From: Mucilaginibacter lappiensis
GTDB lineage: Bacteria; Bacteroidota; Bacteroidia; Sphingobacteriales; Sphingobacteriaceae
Direction of reading: 5' to 3'
Length of the DNA stretch: 64,000 nucleotides
NCBI RefSeq assembly: GCF_900155965.1
Contig: NZ_FTMG01000010.1
Span: forward strand, 62,001-126,000
This document shows, piece after piece, positions 60,030 to 64,000 of the stretch (position 1 is its first letter; every line of letters begins with the position of its first letter). A program made the position numbers and the translations under genes. A model generated the notes under the pieces. The model saw only the letters and a list, made by a program, of their open reading frames with translations, was not told the DNA's origin and ran no database searches.

Positions 60030-61493
60030 ATGATCTTATCAAGATATAATTTAAACAAAATCAATTTGCCTGTATCAAATCTTCCGGATGAGCAAATATT
60101 TGAATTTTCTGAAAAAGTGTTACAATTTGGCACCGGGATACTTTTACGTGGCTTACCCGATTATTTTATCGATAAAGCCAATCGTAATGGCATTTTTAAT
60201 GGTAGAATAGTAGTAGTAAAGTCGACCGATGCAGGTTCCATAACTGATTTTGATAAACAGGATGGTTTGTATACCGTTTACACAAAAGGTATTGAAAACG
60301 GAAAAGAAATTAACGAGCAGGTCATATGCTCGGCCATTAGCCGTGTATTATCAGCCACAAACGATTGGAACGCGGTTTTGGAAGTTGCTCAAAGTCCTTA
60401 TTTGCAGGTTGTGATCTCAAATACCACAGAAGTCGGCATCAAGCTTGTAAAAGAAGATATCAGTAAACATCCCCCGGTATCCTATCCAGGTAAACTACTG
60501 GCTGTTTTATATAAGCGATACCAGGCTTTTAACGGCAGTGCCGACAGCGGGTTGGTCATTATTCCTACTGAACTGATAACGGATAACGGTAAAAAATTAG
60601 AGTCGATAATACTTGAACTGGCGCATTTGAACAAGTTGGAACCAACGTTTATGGATTGGCTGGAAAGGCATAACCGCTTTTGCAATTCGCTGGTTGATCG
60701 TATAGTGCCCGGGAAGCCAGATAAAGCCTTAAGCGATGTAATGGAAGCAAAATGTGGCTACACGGATAGCCTAAGTATAACAGCTGAGCCATATAGCCTA
60801 TGGGCGATTGAAGGGGACGATCATATAAAGTCTGTGTTGTCATTTTATGAAGTTGATGAAAGTGTTGTAATTACGCCCGATATTGAATTATTCAGGGAAC
60901 TTAAATTACGCTTACTGAACGGAACCCATACCTTAAGCTGTGCCTGGGCCATCTTACAGGGCTTTGCTACGGTGAAAGAAGCCATGAGTGACGAAGCTTT
61001 TATCAATTTCATCACACCGTTAATGTTTAACGAGATATTGCCTGCTATTCCGTATAAAATTGATGAAAATATAGCTGTCGATTTTGCCGGTAAAGTGCTC
61101 GACAGGTTTCGTAACCCTTACATCAGGCACGAATGGTTAAGTATTTCGGTACAATACACTACCAAGATCAAAATGCGGGTAATTCCTTTATTATTAAACT
61201 ACTATAAACTATACAATACTGCCCCGGAATGTATGGCGCTTGGCTTTGCTGCCTTTATCCGGTTTATGCGGATAAAACTAACTAACGATGGTTATTACAC
61301 AGGAGTAATAAATGGCCGGGAATACAAGGTTACCGATAACTTTGCCGAATATTTTGCAACGACCTGGGCTAACGAAGAGACCCCCACAGCTCTATGCCAT
61401 ATTTTGACCAATACTGAACTTTGGGATACCGATCTTACTGCTTTACCAGGATTTAAAGAAGCGGTAATTGAACGGTTTAATAGTTTCAAATAA
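60030..61493 (+). CDS. uxaB: Tagaturonate reductase (altronate oxidoreductase)
   Basis: A 487-residue enzyme of the mannitol/polyol dehydrogenase family that reduces D-tagaturonate to D-altronate with NADH in galacturonate breakdown. The N-terminal Rossmann part has EKVLQFGTGILLRGLPDYFIDKAN and RIVVVKSTDAG; the catalytic block is LFRELKLRLLNGTHTLSCAWAI, with K...LN.TH typical of the family. Length matches UxaB. I chose ATG 60030 (MILSRYNLNKI) over a TTG 19 codons earlier. No uxaA or uxaC is adjacent, so the pathway must be completed elsewhere. Control by the divergent LacI is likely. Confidence 0.93.
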   Translation: MILSRYNLNKINLPVSNLPDEQIFEFSEKVLQFGTGILLRGLPDYFIDKANRNGIFNGRIVVVKSTDAGSITDFDKQDGLYTVYTKGIENGKEINEQVICSAISRVLSATNDWNAVLEVAQSPYLQVVISNTTEVGIKLVKEDISKHPPVSYPGKLLAVLYKRYQAFNGSADSGLVIIPTELITDNGKKLESIILELAHLNKLEPTFMDWLERHNRFCNSLVDRIVPGKPDKALSDVMEAKCGYTDSLSITAEPYSLWAIEGDDHIKSVLSFYEVDESVVITPDIELFRELKLRLLNGTHTLSCAWAILQGFATVKEAMSDEAFINFITPLMFNEILPAIPYKIDENIAVDFAGKVLDRFRNPYIRHEWLSISVQYTTKIKMRVIPLLLNYYKLYNTAPECMALGFAAFIRFMRIKLTNDGYYTGVINGREYKVTDNFAEYFATTWANEETPTALCHILTNTELWDTDLTALPGFKEAVIERFNSFK

Positions 61494-61589
61494 TCCAGGG
61501 GTACAGGTTAATTTTTGCCGGGTTGTAACAAATTTTCAGCATTCCTAATCTAAAGGTTAAAGTAAAGGCCCTCCCCAATACTAAACCGC

Positions 61590-62231
61590 ATGAAGCTGAA
61601 AAAAATATCTTGGGTTTCGATAGTTATTTTTGCTATTATCATAGGCCTGTATCCGCTTGCTTACTATTTTGCGGATATGAAAACCAATGGGTTGTTGAGT
61701 ACGAAACCCCGGGAGGTATTGAGTAATTCTGTATGGCATGCCGCGTTTTATACGCATATTACTTTTGGTGGTATAGCACTGCTAACCGGATGGCCTCAGT
61801 TTAGCCAAAAGCTGCGCGAAAAATATCTGAGCACTCATCGCCTTGTTGGCAAAATCTATGTTATTGCCGTTGCGTTGAGCAGTATCAGTGGGTTATTCAT
61901 CGCTTTTTTCGCTACCGGTGGCATTGGCAATGTGTTAGGTTTTGGCATATTAGCTATGTTATGGTTTATAAGTGTATTTAATGCTTATAGGAGTATTCTT
62001 AAAATGGATATATACCAGCATGAAAACTGGATGATACGCAATTACGCGCTCACTTTAGCCGCGGTTACGTTGCGTATCTGGTTGCCCTTATTGTCAAGCT
62101 TTGTTTTCCATGATTTTATACCAGCTTACCGCATCGTATCCTGGTTGTGCTGGGTGCCTAATCTGATCATTGCGGAGGTCGTTATCAGTAAAAGATCAAC
62201 AAAAACAGAACAAATCCCCCAAGCTATATAG
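61590..62231 (+). CDS. DUF2306 membrane protein
   Basis: A 213-residue integral membrane protein with about six TM helices. The DUF2306 pattern is clear: HAAFYTHITFGGIALLTGWPQFSQKLREKYLSTHRLVGKIYVIAV, then MDIYQHENWMIRNYALTLAAVTLRIW. Histidines on TM faces suggest haem or metal binding, but the family has no proven role. It lies 96 bp after uxaB without a clear terminator. Confidence 0.9.
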   Translation: MKLKKISWVSIVIFAIIIGLYPLAYYFADMKTNGLLSTKPREVLSNSVWHAAFYTHITFGGIALLTGWPQFSQKLREKYLSTHRLVGKIYVIAVALSSISGLFIAFFATGGIGNVLGFGILAMLWFISVFNAYRSILKMDIYQHENWMIRNYALTLAAVTLRIWLPLLSSFVFHDFIPAYRIVSWLCWVPNLIIAEVVISKRSTKTEQIPQAI

Positions 62232-62235
62232 ATTG

Positions 62236-63120
62236 TCAGCTATTAAAGCTGGCGTATGCTCTTACGGGAAATGTACCCACACCTTTGAACTTTGGAGGTA
62301 CGGCGTTGAATTTGTAGCCACTTTTCGGTAGTTTATCCAGGTTGCATAGATGCTCAACTATCAATATCTCGGCCCCCAGTAAAATGGTATGTACCGGGCG
62401 ACTTTTGCCCCGGGTATCATCAATGTTATGGCTGTCGATGCCCACCAGTTTTACACTACATTCTTTCAGGTATTCGGCTGCCTCGGCGGTAAGGTAGGGG
62501 TGGTTTTCAAAGTATTGTGTTGTGTTCCAGTGTTTTGCCCATCCTGTGTAAACCAATACTGCTTTGTTCCTGATCTCTTTACCTGTAAAATAGCTTTTGT
62601 TAATTTCGATTGCGTTTTCGGCATTGATAGTGATAGCCTCCAGGTCGGCAAAGCGTTCCAATTCCATCTCAGACAGGTCTTTACCATGCTCAAAGCGGTG
62701 AAAAGGGCAATCGATATAAGTACCCGTATTGGTCACCATTTCTATTTTCCCTATCTGAAACTCCGTTCCCGGTTCATAATTTGCTTTGGACTGTTCCCGG
62801 CTCAAATAATCGCAAATAACAGGCGAAGGCAGGCCTTTATAGGTTACCAGGCCATCAAAAATGGTATGACTGAGGTCGATATACTTGTCATCCCGCAGCT
62901 GGTTAATCGGCTGGCGTTTATGTTTTTCTTCCATGTAGTATTTATTCAGGATGTCAACCTTGCCAACCATGAGTAGCTGCATGTCGGTTACAATATAGTC
63001 GGCCAGTTCCTGGTCGCTGATGGTATCGGCGGCAATATCCAGCCGGAAATCCTGGCCCTGGATGCCACCGCGATTAGTGAAAGAAATATCAAAATCAAAA
63101 ACTACTCTTTTGTCAGGCAT
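62236..63120 (-). CDS. Cyclase family protein (kynurenine-formamidase-like) with N-terminal extension
   Basis: A 294-residue protein. Residues about 78-290 belong to the putative cyclase family of metal-dependent hydrolases that includes bacterial kynurenine formamidase. The usual metal motif HxGTHxDxPxH reads NTGTYIDCPFH here, so the first two histidines are Asn and Tyr; a downstream IDSHNIDD remains. Other members with NTGTY exist, so this may be a distinct subgroup with altered metal binding. Residues 1-70 (MPDKRVVFDFDISFTNRGG...) form an extra domain not usual in the family. Substrate is unknown. Confidence 0.85.
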   Translation of the reverse strand: MPDKRVVFDFDISFTNRGGIQGQDFRLDIAADTISDQELADYIVTDMQLLMVGKVDILNKYYMEEKHKRQPINQLRDDKYIDLSHTIFDGLVTYKGLPSPVICDYLSREQSKANYEPGTEFQIGKIEMVTNTGTYIDCPFHRFEHGKDLSEMELERFADLEAITINAENAIEINKSYFTGKEIRNKAVLVYTGWAKHWNTTQYFENHPYLTAEAAEYLKECSVKLVGIDSHNIDDTRGKSRPVHTILLGAEILIVEHLCNLDKLPKSGYKFNAVPPKFKGVGTFPVRAYASFNS

Positions 63121-63161
63121 GGTTGTTTGTTCTGTTTTGGTGATGGGATGAATATGGCTAA

Positions 63162-63435
63162 AAAAACTTTTTAAACCTTGAATTTTAACACTTTTTTGAT
63201 CAAAACCGAGGTAAAAACAACTTAAAAATCATCCAAAACCATCGATTTTAACACTTTTTAACAAATTTTAATACCGTTTTGATGAGTTTTTTAAACTTTA
63301 AAAAGTATTAATTTGTTGATTATTAAATAATTATACTTAAAATGGTCGATTTTTAGCCTTGTTTCTGCCTTAACAAAACAGCCCGGATGTCTGCTGAGAG
63401 ACATCCGGGCTGTTGATTGATATAAATATACGAAA
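63162..63435 (+). repeat. Three-copy intergenic hairpin repeat, copy C
   Basis: Same orientation as copy A. It starts AAAAACTTTTTAAACCTT and ends GATATAAATATACGAAA. The stem here is CAGCCCGGATGTCT (63379-63392) with AGACATCCGGGCTG (63399-63412): the outer CAGCCCGG is shared with copies A and B, but the inner arm is different and still perfectly paired. This compensatory change argues for selection on the hairpin. The left end is 42 bp from the cyclase start codon. Confidence 0.82.
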
Positions 63436-63467
63436 ATTTGGGTGGAATTTAAAATCGCCGCATAATC

Positions 63468-63537
63468 GACTCACCCACCCCGCTTTCCGTGGTAGGCGAA
63501 GAGAGGGTTGGCGTGCGCAGCGATGCCAGGGTGAGTC
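63468..63537. repeat. 70-bp element with 9-bp terminal inverted repeats
   Basis: GACTCACCC (63468-63476) and GGGTGAGTC (63529-63537) are perfect inverse ends enclosing GC-rich DNA, unlike the AT-rich surroundings. It lies five bases past the stop of the MFS gene. It looks like a small MITE or REP-type element and may also act as a terminator. Confidence 0.6.
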
Positions 63538-63542
63538 TCCTG

Positions 63543-64000
63543 CTACTTACTTATCTTCAAATACCTGTAAATCAACAAAAGGATACAAACTATACCCGCT
63601 GCCGAAATAAGGGAGCTCACCGTTATGGCATGTACTATAGCCTCAGGGCCGCCATTGGTCATGGCGCCAAATACGGCAACTCCCATGGCGCCGGCCGCCT
63701 GACGGGTGGTGTTTAACACGGCTGATGCTGTACCCGAGCGGGTTTTGGTTACGGTGGATAAGATACCCGTAGTCATGGCAGGTACAGCAAGCCCCATACC
63801 CAGGGGAATAATAATAAAAGGGAAAAACAGCTGCCAGTAGGGCGTATGGGCTTGGGCGATGAGCAAACCTGCATAACCAATGGCGCTGATGGTGAGCCCG
63901 ATGATGATGGGTACACGCGTACCATATTTGGCCATCAATTTAGCGCTGATGAGGTTGGAGATAATAAAGCCCGCTGTAAGCGGCAAAAAGGCCATCCCTG
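63543..64000 (-). CDS. MFS transporter (DHA2/EmrB-QacA type), N-terminus beyond the window
   Basis: The C-terminal 152 codons of a 14-helix-type multidrug efflux protein; the start lies past base 64000. Visible segments are LPLTAGFIISNLISAKLMAKYGTRVPIIIGL (the loop between helices), PFIIIPLGMGLAVPAMTTGILSTV, RSGTASAVLNTTRQAAGAMGVAVFGAM (the motif common before the last helices of DHA2 members) and a final TM helix ending LKISK. Substrate unknown. Confidence 0.88.
   Translation of the reverse strand, partial: GMAFLPLTAGFIISNLISAKLMAKYGTRVPIIIGLTISAIGYAGLLIAQAHTPYWQLFFPFIIIPLGMGLAVPAMTTGILSTVTKTRSGTASAVLNTTRQAAGAMGVAVFGAMTNGGPEAIVHAITVSSLISAAGIVCILLLIYRYLKISK

Noticed and set aside
62389..62976. 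195-codon plus-strand reading frame opposite the cyclase gene
   Set aside because: Cysteine- and phenylalanine-rich sequence without any family features; antisense shadow of the cyclase gene.
1..64000. CRISPR array, prophage, complete insertion sequence or plasmid replication gene
   Set aside because: No regularly spaced repeats with unique spacers, no transposase, integrase, capsid or replication genes were found; the repeats seen are dispersed intergenic palindromes.

Overview
The window looks like chromosome from a Bacteroidota soil or plant glycan degrader of the Sphingobacteriaceae type; Mucilaginibacter or Pedobacter is plausible but is inferred from gene content, not proven. The evidence is two SusC/SusD outer-membrane pairs, TonB-linked receptors with CarboxypepD_reg-like N-termini, many lipoproteins, promoters of the Bacteroidota type (TTTG, about 19 bp, TAnnTTTG), weak Shine-Dalgarno sequences and AT-rich intergenic DNA. 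I see no rRNA, CRISPR array, complete insertion sequence, phage or plasmid gene.

Layout. 1-5.3 kb: minus-strand genes for a truncated secreted protein, a thiolase, a small secreted protein, an SPFH membrane protein with a 57-residue ribbon-helix-helix partner, and two tandem paralogous lipoproteins. 5.6-9.3 kb: a PgpH-type HD phosphohydrolase, tRNA-Ser(GCU) with a clear promoter and terminator, and small orphan genes. 9.4-12.1 kb: a GlxA-type regulator divergent from an alpha/beta hydrolase and a dihydrofolate-reductase-like protein. 12.9-17.5 kb: SusC/SusD pair 1. 17.6-22.8 kb: a stand-alone LuxR HTH, a DUF1772-like membrane protein with an AraC regulator, a GH43 lipoprotein with a ricin-type lectin domain, and a parallel beta-helix lipoprotein. 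23.1-31.2 kb: secreted and membrane proteins, a metallophosphoesterase, a TonB receptor, an HTH/coiled-coil/TM protein and a DUF4342 protein. 31.5-37 kb: a GH3 glycosidase, a class C beta-lactamase-like hydrolase and MgtE.

37.2-46.2 kb is a tight four-gene glycosidase operon: GH116-like, GH20, GH123/DUF4091 and a clan GH-D alpha-galactosidase-like protein. 47.3-58.6 kb holds a ROK regulator directly followed by SusC/SusD pair 2, then a separately promoted glycerol operon (glpD-glpK-glpF plus an outer-membrane barrel). 58.7-64 kb has a LacI regulator divergent from uxaB across a large palindrome, then DUF2306, cyclase and truncated MFS genes.

The most unusual signals are non-coding. A roughly 270-bp intergenic element occurs three times (1721-1992, 46345-46607 inverted, 63162-63435). 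It has a perfect 13-14 bp hairpin whose arm sequence differs between copies but stays paired, a conserved promoter-like flank and GTTAAAA boxes at about one-helical-turn spacing. CG-centred LacI-type palindromes lie upstream of uxaB/lacI, the GH116 operon and the GH3 gene. A 19-bp perfect inverted repeat lies just upstream of the SPFH/ribbon-helix-helix pair. REP-like and MITE-like palindromes are scattered between genes.

Working model: the GH116-GH20-GH123-GH-D set would trim a glycan or glycolipid bearing HexNAc and alpha-galactose. Pair 2 under the ROK regulator would import an unidentified ligand, and the Glp enzymes would metabolise glycerol. Whether these blocks form one regulon is not shown by the sequence.
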